The notes below the pieces were generated by a model. The model was not told the origin of the DNA and did not search any database. It saw nothing but the letters and a program-made list of their open reading frames with translations. Positions 1 to 8,728 of a stretch of DNA of 64,000 nt are shown here, one piece after another. A program made the translations under genes and the position numbers. Numbering within the stretch: the first letter of the stretch is position 1; each line of letters begins with the position of its first letter. This DNA comes from Rhodoplanes sp. Z2-YC6860 (lineage in GTDB: Bacteria; Pseudomonadota; Alphaproteobacteria; Rhizobiales; Xanthobacteraceae). The stretch is from NCBI RefSeq assembly GCF_001579845.1, contig NZ_CP007440.1:6780029-6844028 (forward strand), given 5' to 3'.

Positions 1-367
1 TGACATATTGCGCCACCACCACGTCGAATGATGCATCGGGCACCGCGAGGTGCTTGGCGTCCATCACGGCCAGCGCCTCGACGTTGTCGAGCTTGTGCTC
101 GACGACACGCTCCCGCGCCCGTTTCAGCATCGGCGCCGAGATGTCTAAGCCGACGATGCGATTGACGCGTGAATAGTCGGGCAGCGAAATTCCGGTGCCG
201 ACGCCGACCTCGAGAATGCGCCCGCCGCTCGCGCCGCAGTGCTTCTCGGCGGCCTCGATCGCGGCCATCCGGCCACGCTCGAAAACCGTACCGAACACCA
301 AGTCATAGACCGGCGCCCAGCGCGCATACGCCTTTTCGATCTGCTCGCGATCGAGCGCCGCCCCCAT
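1..367 (-). CDS. Class I SAM-dependent methyltransferase, PmtA-like (partial, C-terminus missing)
   Basis: Only the first 122 codons are present; the gene runs off the left edge. The protein opens with an ARWAPVYD segment and then has the class I motif EVGVGTG (SAM-binding loop) and GLDIS (acidic residue at the end of strand 2). This layout resembles rhizobial and Rhodobacter-type phosphatidylethanolamine N-methyltransferases, which methylate membrane phosphatidylethanolamine toward phosphatidylcholine. Other small-molecule methyltransferases share these motifs, so the substrate is inferred. The ATG at 365-367 lies 40 bases downstream of the mnmA stop on the same strand, so the two may be co-transcribed. 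Confidence 0.7.
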   Translation of the reverse strand, partial: MGAALDREQIEKAYARWAPVYDLVFGTVFERGRMAAIEAAEKHCGASGGRILEVGVGTGISLPDYSRVNRIVGLDISAPMLKRARERVVEHKLDNVEALAVMDAKHLAVPDASFDVVVAQYV

Positions 368-407
368 CGCCCCGCCCCCTGCTCTTCTTCCGGCTTACGC
401 CGCTCTC

Positions 408-1556
408 TCAGGCTGCTCTTGCGGTCGCCGCAGCCGCCTTGATGAAGCCGCCGCCGAGCACCCGCGCCTGCCCCTGCGCGCTGTCGTAGAATACACAGGC
501 CTGACCGGGCGAAACCCCGTCCTCACCGTCAATGAGTTCGACCTCGAAGCCACTTGCACCGCGCGAAAGCCACGCCGCCTGCGGCGGCCGGGTCGAGCGC
601 ACCTTGACGAACACTTCGAGACGTCCGTCGCCGACAGCGCCATCGAGGGCGCCCTGGCCGATCCAATTGACGTCGCGCAGCGCGATACGCCGCATGGTCA
701 GCGCCTCGCGGGGGCCGACGATGACGCGCTGGCTCGCGGCGTCGAGCGCCACGACGTAAAGCGGCGCCGGGCCTGCGATCTTCAGCCCCTTCCGCTGGCC
801 GACGGTGAAATGGATGATGCCGTCGTGGCGGCCGAGCACCTTGCCGTCGAGATCGACGATGTCTCCGGCCGCCGCCGCGCCAGGCTTCAGCCGCTCGATG
901 ATGTCGGTGTAGCGGCCGGTCGGCACGAAGCAGATATCCTGGCTGTCGTGCTTTTCGGCAATCGCAAGACCGAAGCGCCGCGCATGCTCGCGCGTCTCGG
1001 CCTTGGTCATGTCGCCGAGCGGGAAGCGCAGGATGTCGAGTTGCTCGCGCGTGGTGCCGAACAGGAAGTAGCTCTGATCGCGCTCCTCTTCCTTGGCGCG
1101 ATAGAGCGCGCGGCCGTCCGCCGTGACCCGCGAGGCGACGTAGTGGCCGGTCGCCAGCACCTTGGCGCCGAGCTCGCGCGCGGTGCCGAGCAGGTCCTTG
1201 AACTTGATCGCCATGTTGCAGTCGACGCAAGGCACCGGTGTCTCGCCCGAGACATAGCTTTCGGCAAAGCGGTCGATCACGGCCTCTTTGAAGCGGCTCT
1301 CATAGTCGAGCACGTAGTGCGGAATGCCGATCCGGTCGGCGACCGCGCGGGCGTCGTGGATGTCCTGGCCGGCGCAGCAGGCGCCCTTGCGATGGGTCGC
1401 GGCGCCGTGGTCGTAGAGCTGCAAGGTCACGCCGACGACGTCGTAGCCCTCGGCCTTGAGCAGTGCCGCGGTCACCGACGAGTCGACGCCGCCGGACATG
1501 GCGACGACGACGCAGGTGTCCTGCGGGGGTCCGTCGAGGTCGAGACTGTTGCGCAT
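408..1556 (-). CDS. mnmA: tRNA-specific 2-thiouridylase MnmA
   Basis: 382 residues, close to the usual length of about 360-380. MnmA activates U34 of Lys, Glu and Gln tRNAs with ATP and transfers persulfide sulfur to make the 2-thio group of mnm5s2U. The PP-loop SGGVDSS sits at residues 21-27. The two cysteines expected for catalysis are C113 (in VDCN) and C209 (in DSQDICF), matching E. coli C102 and C199. An ATGHYV motif lies between them. The ATG start directly precedes the conserved core. The methyltransferase follows 40 bases downstream. It is a housekeeping gene flanking the motility block, transcribed away from fliK. Confidence 0.97.
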   Translation of the reverse strand: MRNSLDLDGPPQDTCVVVAMSGGVDSSVTAALLKAEGYDVVGVTLQLYDHGAATHRKGACCAGQDIHDARAVADRIGIPHYVLDYESRFKEAVIDRFAESYVSGETPVPCVDCNMAIKFKDLLGTARELGAKVLATGHYVASRVTADGRALYRAKEEERDQSYFLFGTTREQLDILRFPLGDMTKAETREHARRFGLAIAEKHDSQDICFVPTGRYTDIIERLKPGAAAAGDIVDLDGKVLGRHDGIIHFTVGQRKGLKIAGPAPLYVVALDAASQRVIVGPREALTMRRIALRDVNWIGQGALDGAVGDGRLEVFVKVRSTRPPQAAWLSRGASGFEVELIDGEDGVSPGQACVFYDSAQGQARVLGGGFIKAAAATARAA

Positions 1557-1766
1557 TCCGGCAGCGGCGTCCGCCGCGCTCCTGCATTTTCAAGGCTATC
1601 GGAGACAGGCCCTTACTATAGGGACCGACTGTGGCCAAGCAATGCGAGGCCCCCAGATCGCGGACCCGGCAATTCTTGCCGCCCGAGGCGCAAAGCGTGC
1701 CGGTGCCCTGCTCCGGGCGGCGCTCTTAATGCATTGATATTTCTCATGAATTAATTCCAGAGGCCC

Positions 1767-1782
1767 TGGCCCGGCGGTTGCA
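1767..1782 (+). promoter_or_regulatory. Sigma-54 type -24/-12 promoter of fliK-flgD
   Basis: TGGCCCGGCGGTTGCA matches the sigma-54 consensus TGGCACG-N4-TTGCA at all fixed positions but one. GG at 1768-1769 and GC at 1780-1781 are 10 bases apart, as required. Predicted transcription start is near 1793, about 40 bases before the GTG of fliK. The sigma-54 activator FlbD is encoded about 8 kb downstream. Found by eye, not by experiment. Confidence 0.7.
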
Positions 1783-1833
1783 CAGGTCCTGACAGGACCA
1801 ACCCTGCTTAAAAAATATCAATCGAGGTGCTAG

Positions 1834-3444
1834 GTGCCGAGCGTCGCGTCTGAAATCAATGCCGCCCAGCAGTCGCGTTTCCATCATTCCCAACCCCGGG
1901 GCCGCGCGGAAGCCAACGACGGCGCCCAAAGCTCGCCGTTCGCCGACATGCTGGATAGCGCCACGCCGCCATCAGACCAGACGCCGGCAGCTCACACCGC
2001 CCGGAGCGACCGCAGCGACGACAGCCGCCCGGCGGGCCAGGACCGGCAGCCCAACGCCAGGGCGGACCGCAATTCCACGAATGACGCCAAGAGCCCAAGC
2101 GACAATTCGAGTCCGGCAAACGCCAAGGATGCCAAGGACACGGAGGCGAACGCGAGCGTGAACGTGACCGCAGAGGTGAACGTGAACGCCAAGGGCGCCG
2201 TGGCCGGCAAAGACGGCGACAAAACCGGCAAAACCGACGACAGCAACCCGGCGCCGGCGGATGCCGATTCCGACACCAAGGCCGGCGATGGCGCCACCGT
2301 GGCGATGCCGGCGGTTGTCGATGCGGCGCAGCAGCCCGTTGCCGTTGCCGCCGACCCCAACGTCGTAGCGCCGCAACCGCTCGTGACCGACGCGGCGCAG
2401 TCCGATGCAGCCACAAGCGGCAAGGCTGCACAGACCGACGCGCTGGCGGGCCTGCAGGCGGCCGTGCAGAACGCCGCCACGGCGAATGCCGGCGCGGCCG
2501 ACCCGGCGGCAGCGACCGATGACGCGAAGGGCAAGGGCAAAGCCGCCCCCAACGACGACATCAAGGGCGACGGCAAGAAAGACGCGAAGGCCGATGCCAA
2601 AGGTGATGCCAAGGTCGATACCAAGGGCGGGACCAAGGCATTGGCGCAGGCCAAATCCGACGCGATCTCCGACACCAGGATCGCGGCAGCCCAGTCCCAG
2701 TCCGATTCCGACGACGTCTCCGGCCAGCAGGGCGGCGACCAGCCCGCCGATGTGAGCCATCACAGCGCGGCCAAGCCCGCCCCTGACGTCAACGAGGCCG
2801 ACACGCGCGGCCGTCGCGCGACGCCGGCCGCCGACGCGGCCAAGACCGCTGCAGTGCAGGTGCAGAATGCTCAGGCTGCCGCGAATGCCGCCGCAGCGGA
2901 CGCAGCCGCTTCGGCTCCCGCGACGGCCACGGCAGCCGCGTCCGGCGCCACCACAAACCAGACGCAGGCCCCGACGCCGTCATCGACGCAGTTTCATGCG
3001 CAGCTTCAACTCGGCACCGACAATTCGGCGGCCTTTCAAGTGAGCGCACTGCCGGTGGAGATCGCCAGTCGTGCCGTCGCCGGCAAGCGGCAGTTCGAGA
3101 TCCGCCTCGACCCGCCGGAGCTCGGCCGTGTCGACGTCAAAGTCGATATCGACAAGAACGGCAATGCCACCACACGTCTGGTCGTCGACAAAGCCGAGAC
3201 CCTCGACCTGCTCAAGCGCGATTCCCAGCAGCTCGAGCGCGCGCTGCAGCAGGCGGGCCTGAAGACCTCCGACAACGGTCTTGAGTTCTCGCTGCGTCAG
3301 CAATCGGCGCAGAGCGACGATCAGGGTTCGTTCAAAGGCACCACGGTGATGGTGCCGGACGAAGACACGACTCCGCTGCCGGTACAGCGTCAAGGCTACG
3401 GCCGCCTGCTCGGAATGAGCGGCGGCCTCGACATCCGCGTCTGA
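1834..3444 (+). CDS. fliK: Flagellar hook-length control protein FliK
   Basis: 536 residues. FliK is exported through the flagellar type III gate, measures hook length, and switches export from hook to filament substrates. Roughly the first 380 residues are low-complexity, rich in Ala, Asp, Lys and Gln, as expected for the extended ruler region. The C-terminal part (about 395-500) matches the Flg_hook domain: FEIRLDPPELG, DVKVDID, then a helix with LKRDSQQLERAL and a short strand before a Gln-rich tail. The start is GTG at 1834, with GAGG six bases upstream. flgD follows after 20 bases, so the pair forms a hook-assembly operon behind the sigma-54-like promoter. Confidence 0.88.
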   Translation: MPSVASEINAAQQSRFHHSQPRGRAEANDGAQSSPFADMLDSATPPSDQTPAAHTARSDRSDDSRPAGQDRQPNARADRNSTNDAKSPSDNSSPANAKDAKDTEANASVNVTAEVNVNAKGAVAGKDGDKTGKTDDSNPAPADADSDTKAGDGATVAMPAVVDAAQQPVAVAADPNVVAPQPLVTDAAQSDAATSGKAAQTDALAGLQAAVQNAATANAGAADPAAATDDAKGKGKAAPNDDIKGDGKKDAKADAKGDAKVDTKGGTKALAQAKSDAISDTRIAAAQSQSDSDDVSGQQGGDQPADVSHHSAAKPAPDVNEADTRGRRATPAADAAKTAAVQVQNAQAAANAAAADAAASAPATATAAASGATTNQTQAPTPSSTQFHAQLQLGTDNSAAFQVSALPVEIASRAVAGKRQFEIRLDPPELGRVDVKVDIDKNGNATTRLVVDKAETLDLLKRDSQQLERALQQAGLKTSDNGLEFSLRQQSAQSDDQGSFKGTTVMVPDEDTTPLPVQRQGYGRLLGMSGGLDIRV

Positions 3445-3464
3445 GACTTTCAGGACAACGCATC

Positions 3465-4151
3465 ATGACAACGATCCCAGCCACCACATCGCAGGTTACC
3501 TCACAGACGACCAACAACGGCTCGTCGTCGAGCTCGACCGGTGTCGACGACGGCACGATCGCCGGCAATTTCCAGACCTTTCTGCAACTGCTCACGACGC
3601 AGCTGCAGAACCAGAATCCGCTCGACCCGCTCGACACCAACCAGTTCACCGCGCAGCTCGTGCAATTCGCGCAAGTCGAGCAACAGCTCAAATCCAACAG
3701 CCAGCTCACGACGCTGGTGTCGCTGCAGCAGACCGCGCAGAACACGCAGGCGCTCAACTTCGTCGGCCAGACGGTCGCGGTCGACGGCGACACCGCACCG
3801 CTCACCAACGGCAGCGCGACCTGGCTGATGTCGGTGGCGAAGCCCGCGAATGCGACCATCAACATCATCAACTCGGCGGGCCAGACGGTCTATACGGCCT
3901 CCGGCTCGCTGAATGCCGGTAGCAATCAGCCGTTCACCTGGGATGGCAAGGACAACACCGGCGCGAAAGTGCCCGACGGCAACTACAAGCTCACGGTCAC
4001 CGCAACCGACAGCACCGGACAGACAGTGGCGGTCCCGACCGAGATCCAGGCAATGGTCGATTCCGCCGATCTCACGCAATCGCCGCCGACGCTGTCGATC
4101 GCCGGACAAAACTACACGCTCGACAAGCTCAAGCGCGTCATCCGCGAGTGA
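3465..4151 (+). CDS. flgD: Flagellar hook-capping (scaffolding) protein FlgD
   Basis: 228 residues. FlgD caps the growing hook and directs FlgE assembly before being displaced. The N-terminal signature FLQLLTTQLQNQNPLDPLD (about residues 38-56) followed by a Gln-rich helix is diagnostic. The C-terminal half has a Tudor/Fn-like pair of beta domains including a GKDNTGAKVPDGNY segment typical of FlgD. It lies 20 bases after fliK with no separate promoter visible. A hairpin with 7-bp arms (TTCTCAA/TTGAGAA, 4257-4274) lies downstream but lacks a T-run, so it is not a standard terminator. Confidence 0.95.
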   Translation: MTTIPATTSQVTSQTTNNGSSSSSTGVDDGTIAGNFQTFLQLLTTQLQNQNPLDPLDTNQFTAQLVQFAQVEQQLKSNSQLTTLVSLQQTAQNTQALNFVGQTVAVDGDTAPLTNGSATWLMSVAKPANATINIINSAGQTVYTASGSLNAGSNQPFTWDGKDNTGAKVPDGNYKLTVTATDSTGQTVAVPTEIQAMVDSADLTQSPPTLSIAGQNYTLDKLKRVIRE

Positions 4152-4354
4152 TCGGCGCGCGACCAAGGTAACGCTTCGTTTAGTTCTGAAGCCCGCAGGG
4201 GAATCGAAAACCGCGCAAATTCAGGAAAAATGCCGCTGCGCGGGCCGTTGCACACCTTCTCAAGCCGTTGAGAAACTAGGGGCAATTTTTACCCAATTGT
4301 CTGGCGCGCTTAGCCAAATTTTAAGTCGCGGCCCGTAATGTGTCATCACAGTCA

Positions 4355-4385
4355 GTGAGTGTGTTCTCAGTAGTCGTGAGTGTGT
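4355..4385 (+). repeat. 21-bp-spaced direct repeat in the sciP leader
   Basis: GTGAGTGTGT occurs at 4355-4364 and again at 4376-4385, exactly 21 bases (two helical turns) apart. The second copy ends 4 bases before the sciP ATG at 4390. Such spacing suits binding of a regulator to one DNA face or a translational control element, but no known consensus was recognised. Confidence 0.5.
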
Positions 4386-4389
4386 ATCG

Positions 4390-4665
4390 ATGACCGAGCC
4401 CCACCGCCCGAGGGTCAAGTATGTGATCGGGCCCGACGGAAGTCCGTTGACGATCGCGGATCTGCCGGCCCCGGGTACCAAGCGCTGGGTTATTCGCCGC
4501 AAGGCGGAGGTGGTCGCGGCCGTTCGCGGCGGCCTGCTGTCACTTGAAGAGGCCTGCGCCCGATACACCCTGACGGTCGAGGAATTCCTGTCCTGGCAGT
4601 ACTCGATCGACCAGCACGGCCTCGCCGGCCTGCGCACCACGCGCATCCAGCAATACCGGCAGTAG
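4390..4665 (+). CDS. sciP: CtrA inhibitor SciP (DUF1153)
   Basis: 91 residues, nearly the length of Caulobacter SciP. The family is conserved across alphaproteobacteria and recognisable here by KYVIGPDGSPLT, the basic KRWVIRRKAEVV helix and the EEFLSWQ segment of a helix-turn-helix fold. In Caulobacter, SciP binds CtrA and blocks recruitment of RNA polymerase at CtrA promoters, many of them flagellar. Its position between flgD and fliF fits that role. ATG at 4390 is the only sensible start. A 238-base leader with direct repeats precedes it and a strong terminator follows, so it is probably monocistronic. Confidence 0.93.
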   Translation: MTEPHRPRVKYVIGPDGSPLTIADLPAPGTKRWVIRRKAEVVAAVRGGLLSLEEACARYTLTVEEFLSWQYSIDQHGLAGLRTTRIQQYRQ

Positions 4666-4686
4666 CCAAATCCCAGAGAATTCCTG

Positions 4687-4713
4687 AAGCGCCGGCGTTT
4701 CGCCGGCGCTTTT
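4687..4713 (+). terminator. Rho-independent terminator of sciP
   Basis: A perfect stem AAGCGCCGGCG / CGCCGGCGCTT with a TTT loop is followed by a short T-run. It lies 22 bases after the sciP stop codon. Confidence 0.9.
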
Positions 4714-4858
4714 CATTTGGGTTCCGCGATCACGGTGCGGCCCGAGCAATACCCAATATGCGGCAGGAACAGCGCGTTGCGACCGCCGTTTCCGTCTCGG
4801 CTATGGGGCTTGCGTGGCGCGAAGGTGCGTGCACGCGCTGAAGGCAAGGAGACGGATG

Positions 4859-5212
4859 ATGAGAACCGCATTGTTGACCGGCGCCGCTGCTGCTGCATTT
4901 GCCCTCGCGGCCACGGCCGCCGCACGCGCCGAAACCCTGTACGTCGCCGACATGGATGCCGTTGCGGCGCCCGCACTAGGCTACGTCTACGACAACGGCC
5001 CCGACTACGTGGTGCAGGATAGGTCCTACGTGGTGGTCGCACCGCCGCGCGAACGCGTCGTCGTCGTGCCGCGCCGCGAGGTGATCGTCGACCAACCGGC
5101 CTACGTGGCCCCGCGCGAGACCGTCGTGGCACCGCGCGGCGGCTATTACACCACCGGCTATTCCACAGGCGGCTGCATGATCGACAGTCGCGGCTTCGAA
5201 CGCTGCTACTGA
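4859..5212 (+). CDS. Small secreted Val/Tyr/Arg-rich protein of unknown function
   Basis: 117 residues from the chosen ATG. The N-terminus is a clear Sec signal peptide (basic start, Ala-rich core, cleavage near ARA-ET). The mature part is low-complexity, with repeated hydrophobic-plus-proline units such as VVVAPPRERVVVVPRREVIV, and ends in a small domain with two cysteines (GGCMIDS and ERCY) that could pair in the periplasm. AAGGAG at 4846-4851 is 7 bases from ATG 4859; ATG 4856 is the alternative. I do not recognise a function. Similar short secreted proteins are common in Bradyrhizobium-like genomes. Confidence 0.7.
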   Translation: MRTALLTGAAAAAFALAATAAARAETLYVADMDAVAAPALGYVYDNGPDYVVQDRSYVVVAPPRERVVVVPRREVIVDQPAYVAPRETVVAPRGGYYTTGYSTGGCMIDSRGFERCY

Positions 5213-5386
5213 CCCCGCCAGACACACCGCCGGCCCCGGGAACATGGCTGCGACCGCCATGTTTCCGCGGCCATTTCCGCATTCCCGCCGCTAACGGCCT
5301 GCAATATGGGACGAGAACCGCGGTGCAGCGCGGAACCCGGCCGCGCGGCAAACGTTCTTAATCATTGGTTTTTGGCGGAGGTAAAC

Positions 5387-5785
5387 ATGGTTGGCCACAA
5401 TCGAATCAAAGCGCGGCTTTACCTCGCTGCTGCTGCGGCCATGCTGACGCTATCGCTGCCGGTCGAGGCGCAAATTCCCAGCACGTCGGGCACCGCGCCG
5501 TCGCAGGCCGCCGAAACCGTCAATCTGACGATGGAGCAGCGGCACATCATCAAGGAAATCGTCCTTAAGGACATGAAGGTCGAGCCACCGCAGGAGCAGA
5601 ACCAGGTCGCCAAGGTCCCGATGACGGTTGGCGAGGTCGTGCCCGCGGGCATTCCTCTGAAGCCCATGCCGGTGGAGGTTGCCTCCAAGGTGCCGCAGGT
5701 CAAGGCGCATTCGATCCTGGTCAAGGACGACAAGGTGCTGATCATCGATCCGAAGGACAACCGCGTCGCGGCGCTGATCCAATAA
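5387..5785 (+). CDS. Periplasmic DUF1236 family protein
   Basis: 132 residues. A signal peptide (RLYLAAAAAMLTLSLPVEA) is followed by a helix and a C-terminal DUF1236-like pattern: VGEVVPAGIPLKPMP, then VPQVKAHSILVKDDKVLIIDP and a final hydrophobic segment. DUF1236 proteins are small rhizobial envelope proteins of unknown role. Start ATG 5387 was chosen because GGAGG at 5377-5381 is well placed and the signal peptide begins there; the frame is open further upstream. The gene lies just before the fliF promoter, with no sign of involvement in flagella. Confidence 0.8.
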   Translation: MVGHNRIKARLYLAAAAAMLTLSLPVEAQIPSTSGTAPSQAAETVNLTMEQRHIIKEIVLKDMKVEPPQEQNQVAKVPMTVGEVVPAGIPLKPMPVEVASKVPQVKAHSILVKDDKVLIIDPKDNRVAALIQ

Positions 5786-5855
5786 TTCGCAAATCGCGCG
5801 ATTCTTTCATGGGCGGCACAACTGTGCCGCCCAATTTGTTAGCGCCGGAGCCCGG

Positions 5856-5886
5856 TTAACGCGTCCATTAACCCGGTGGTAACCAT
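5856..5886 (+). promoter_or_regulatory. CtrA-type binding site before fliF
   Basis: TTAA at 5868-5871, seven bases, then GTAACCAT at 5879-5886; an extra TTAA lies at 5856-5859. The CtrA consensus is TTAA-N7-TTAA. The same TTAA-N7-GTAACCAT arrangement, followed by a similar GGCAA...TGCCGG stretch, occurs before flhA at 29032. The site is 55 bases upstream of the fliF start. Confidence 0.65.
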
Positions 5887-5940
5887 GCGCTGGGCAATTT
5901 CTGCCGGTCGGTACTTTTTGCCGACTCAGGGGACGCCCGC

Positions 5941-7614
5941 GTGCAAGCCTTCATCACGTTCTTTCGGACTCTCGGCATCACTCGCATCATTGCATTGGGC
6001 GGCGTCGGCCTCGCGCTGATGGGATTTTTCGCCTTCCTGATCATGCGCGCCGCAGCACCGCAAATGGTGCCGCTCTTCACCGATCTGTCCGTCGAAGACT
6101 CATCGGCCATCATCAAAGACCTCGAACGCCAGGGCATCCCCTACGACCTCAAGAGCGACGGCGCGATCGTGCTGGTGCCGCGGGAGCAGGTGCCGCGGCT
6201 GCGGATGAAGCTTGCCGAGTCCGGCCTGCCGAAGGGCGGCGGCGTCGGCTACGAGATTTTCGACAAGTCGGACGCGCTGGGCGCGACGAGCTTCGTGCAG
6301 AACATCAACCATCTGCGAGCGCTGGAAGGCGAGCTCGCGCGCACCATCCGCGCCATCGACCGCGTGCAGCAGGCGCGCGTGCATCTGGTACTGCCGGAGC
6401 GGCCGCTGTTCTCGCGCGATAAGGCCGAGCCGTCGGCCTCGATCGTGCTGAAGGTCCGCGGCGCGCTGGAGCAGCAGCAGGTGCGGGCGATCCGCCATCT
6501 GGTCGCGACCGCTGTGAACGGCCTCAAGCCGCAGCGCGTCTCGGTGATCGACGAGGCTGGCCGGCTGCTCGCCGACGGCAACGGCGATGACGCGGGCGGC
6601 GGCTCGACCGCCGACGAACGCAAGACCGCGGCCGAAAATCGCATGCGGCAGGACGTCGAAGCGATCGTCACCTCGGTCGTGGGGCCGGGCCGCGCCCAGG
6701 TCCGCGTCAACATCGACTTCGACTTCAACCGCGTCACCCAGACCACCGATCGCTTCGATCCGGAAAGCCGCGTGGTGCGTTCGAGCCAGACCCGCGAGGA
6801 ATCGAGCGGCGCCGCCGACGCGGGCGCGGCGGCTGTCTCGGTCGGCAACGACCTGCCGGGCGGCGCGCAGCGCAACGACGGCCAGCCGCCGCAGAAAGAG
6901 CAGAACCGCAAGACCGAGGAGGTCGTCAACTACGAGATCTCCCGCACCACCAAGACCGAGGTGATCGAAGGCGGCCGCATCAACCGTCTCTCGGTCGCGG
7001 TCGTGGTCGATGGCAATTACGCCAAGAACGACAAGGGCGAGACGGTCTATCAGCCGCGCAGCCAGGAAGAGATCGACCGCATCGCTGCCCTGGTCCGCAG
7101 CACGGTCAACTTCGACGCCAAGCGCGGCGACCAGGTCGAGGTCGCAAACCTCCGCCTCGCCGAGACGCCGTCGGTGCCGGCCGCCGAGCCCGCGAGCTGG
7201 ATGGGCATGCTGCAGTTCACCAAGGACGACATCATGCGCGGCATCGAGCTCGGCGTGATGGCGCTGCTCGGCCTGCTGGCGATGCTGCTGGTGGTGCGCC
7301 CGATGCTCCGCCGCATCATGACGCCGGAAGCGCAGCAGCAGGCTGCGATCGCCGCCGCCTACCCCACACTCACCGCACTCGGCCTGCCGCCGGCCGCAAT
7401 CGCCGCCACGGGAGCGGCCGGGACCGCACCCGCCGCCGAGCAGGCCCCGCTGCCGCCTCCGCCGCCGAGCCGCACCTCCGCGATGATCGAGATCGCCCAG
7501 GTGCAAGGCCAGGTGCACGCCCAATCCGTGCAGAAGGTCGGCGATCTCGCCGACAAGAATCCGAACGAGACCGCAGCCATCGTCCGCGCCTGGCTGCACG
7601 AGAACGCCGCTTAA
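5941..7614 (+). CDS. fliF: Flagellar MS-ring protein FliF
   Basis: 557 residues. FliF forms the membrane ring on which the export gate and C-ring assemble. Transmembrane helix 1 is at about 15-35, followed by the YscJ/FliF ring-building motifs (ERQGIPYDL, LAESGLPKGG, the RVHLVLPE segment) and a variable periplasmic region. Transmembrane helix 2 is at about 434-456, then a cytoplasmic tail ending in PNETAAIVRAWLHENAA, the FliG-binding end. GTG at 5941 is preceded by AGGGGA seven bases upstream. It is the first gene of fliF-fliG-fliH-fliN-flbD and lies behind the CtrA-type box. Confidence 0.97.
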   Translation: MQAFITFFRTLGITRIIALGGVGLALMGFFAFLIMRAAAPQMVPLFTDLSVEDSSAIIKDLERQGIPYDLKSDGAIVLVPREQVPRLRMKLAESGLPKGGGVGYEIFDKSDALGATSFVQNINHLRALEGELARTIRAIDRVQQARVHLVLPERPLFSRDKAEPSASIVLKVRGALEQQQVRAIRHLVATAVNGLKPQRVSVIDEAGRLLADGNGDDAGGGSTADERKTAAENRMRQDVEAIVTSVVGPGRAQVRVNIDFDFNRVTQTTDRFDPESRVVRSSQTREESSGAADAGAAAVSVGNDLPGGAQRNDGQPPQKEQNRKTEEVVNYEISRTTKTEVIEGGRINRLSVAVVVDGNYAKNDKGETVYQPRSQEEIDRIAALVRSTVNFDAKRGDQVEVANLRLAETPSVPAAEPASWMGMLQFTKDDIMRGIELGVMALLGLLAMLLVVRPMLRRIMTPEAQQQAAIAAAYPTLTALGLPPAAIAATGAAGTAPAAEQAPLPPPPPSRTSAMIEIAQVQGQVHAQSVQKVGDLADKNPNETAAIVRAWLHENAA

Positions 7615-7643
7615 CCGAACATCATTGAAACCATCGACGCATC

Positions 7644-8726
7644 ATGGCCGCTCCAGCGAAAAAAGCCTCTACTGACGTCGAATCCCTGGTCGCCACGCTC
7701 GCCAACAGGCAGAGCGAGACGCCAAAGGGACAGAAGCAGCTCACCGGTCCGGAACGGGCGGCGGTGCTGATGCTCGCGCTCGGCGAGCAGCATGGCGCAA
7801 AAATCTGGGCCCTGCTGGATGACGACGAGCTCCGCCAGCTGTCGATCGTGATGTCGACGCTCGGCACCGTCGAAGCAAACCTCGTCGAGAATCTGCTGCT
7901 GGAATTCGTCGGCCGGTTGTCGGCCTCCGGCGCGATCCTCGGCAACTACGACGCCACCGAGCGGCTGCTGCAGCAATACCTGCCGCCGGAGCGCGTCAAC
8001 GGCATCATGGACGAAATCCGTGGACCGGCCGGCCGCAACATGTGGGAGAAGCTCGCCAACGTCCAGGAAGAGGTGCTGGCGAACTATCTCAAGAACGAAT
8101 ATCCGCAGACCGTCGCCGTGGTGCTGTCGAAGCTGCAGCCGGAACATGCCGCCCGCGTGCTCGCCATTCTGCCGGAGGACCTCTCGCTCGATGTGGTCAA
8201 CCGCATGCTTCGGATGGAAGCGGTGCAGAAAGAGGTGCTGGAGCGCGTCGAGCAGACGCTGCGCACCGAATTCATGTCGAGCCTGTCGCAGACCCACCGT
8301 CGCGATGCCCACGAGGTGATGGCCGAAATCTTCAACAACTTCGACCGCCAGACCGAAACCCGCTTCATGACCTCGCTGGAAGAGGCCAACCGCGAATCGG
8401 CCGAGCGCATCAAGACGCTGATGTTCACCTTCGACGACCTGGTGCGGCTCGATTCGGGCTCCGCGCAGACGCTGCTGCGCAACGTCGACAAGGACAAGCT
8501 TGCGGTCGCGCTCAAGGGCGCCAGCGAGACGGTGCGGGAATTCTTCCTCGGCAACATGTCGAGCCGTGCCGCCAAGATGCTGGTCGATGACATGCAGTCC
8601 ATGGGCCCGGTCCGGCTGCGCGACGTCGACGAGGCGCAGGTCATGCTGGTCAACATGGCCAAGGACCTTGCCGCCAAGGGCGAGATCGTCATCTCCAAGA
8701 CGCGTGACGAAGAGCTGGTCTACTGA
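7644..8726 (+). CDS. fliG: Flagellar motor switch protein FliG
   Basis: 360 residues, slightly longer than usual because of an extra N-terminal basic stretch. FliG links FliF to the switch complex and takes torque from the MotA stator. Visible hallmarks: [14 protein letters not shown] at the start of the N-terminal domain, [13 protein letters not shown] in the middle domain, and the C-terminal torque helix region [11 protein letters not shown] followed by [10 protein letters not shown]. The start ATG is 29 bases after fliF. The fliH start follows its stop almost directly, indicating translational coupling. Confidence 0.97.
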   Translation: MAAPAKKASTDVESLVATLANRQSETPKGQKQLTGPERAAVLMLALGEQHGAKIWALLDDDELRQLSIVMSTLGTVEANLVENLLLEFVGRLSASGAILGNYDATERLLQQYLPPERVNGIMDEIRGPAGRNMWEKLANVQEEVLANYLKNEYPQTVAVVLSKLQPEHAARVLAILPEDLSLDVVNRMLRMEAVQKEVLERVEQTLRTEFMSSLSQTHRRDAHEVMAEIFNNFDRQTETRFMTSLEEANRESAERIKTLMFTFDDLVRLDSGSAQTLLRNVDKDKLAVALKGASETVREFFLGNMSSRAAKMLVDDMQSMGPVRLRDVDEAQVMLVNMAKDLAAKGEIVISKTRDEELVY

Positions 8727-8728
8727 GG

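Noticed and set aside
5888-5905. Possible sigma-54 promoter before fliF (TGG...TGCC)
   Set aside because: The GG-to-GC distance is nine bases or fewer instead of ten, so it does not fit; the CtrA-type box explains the region better.
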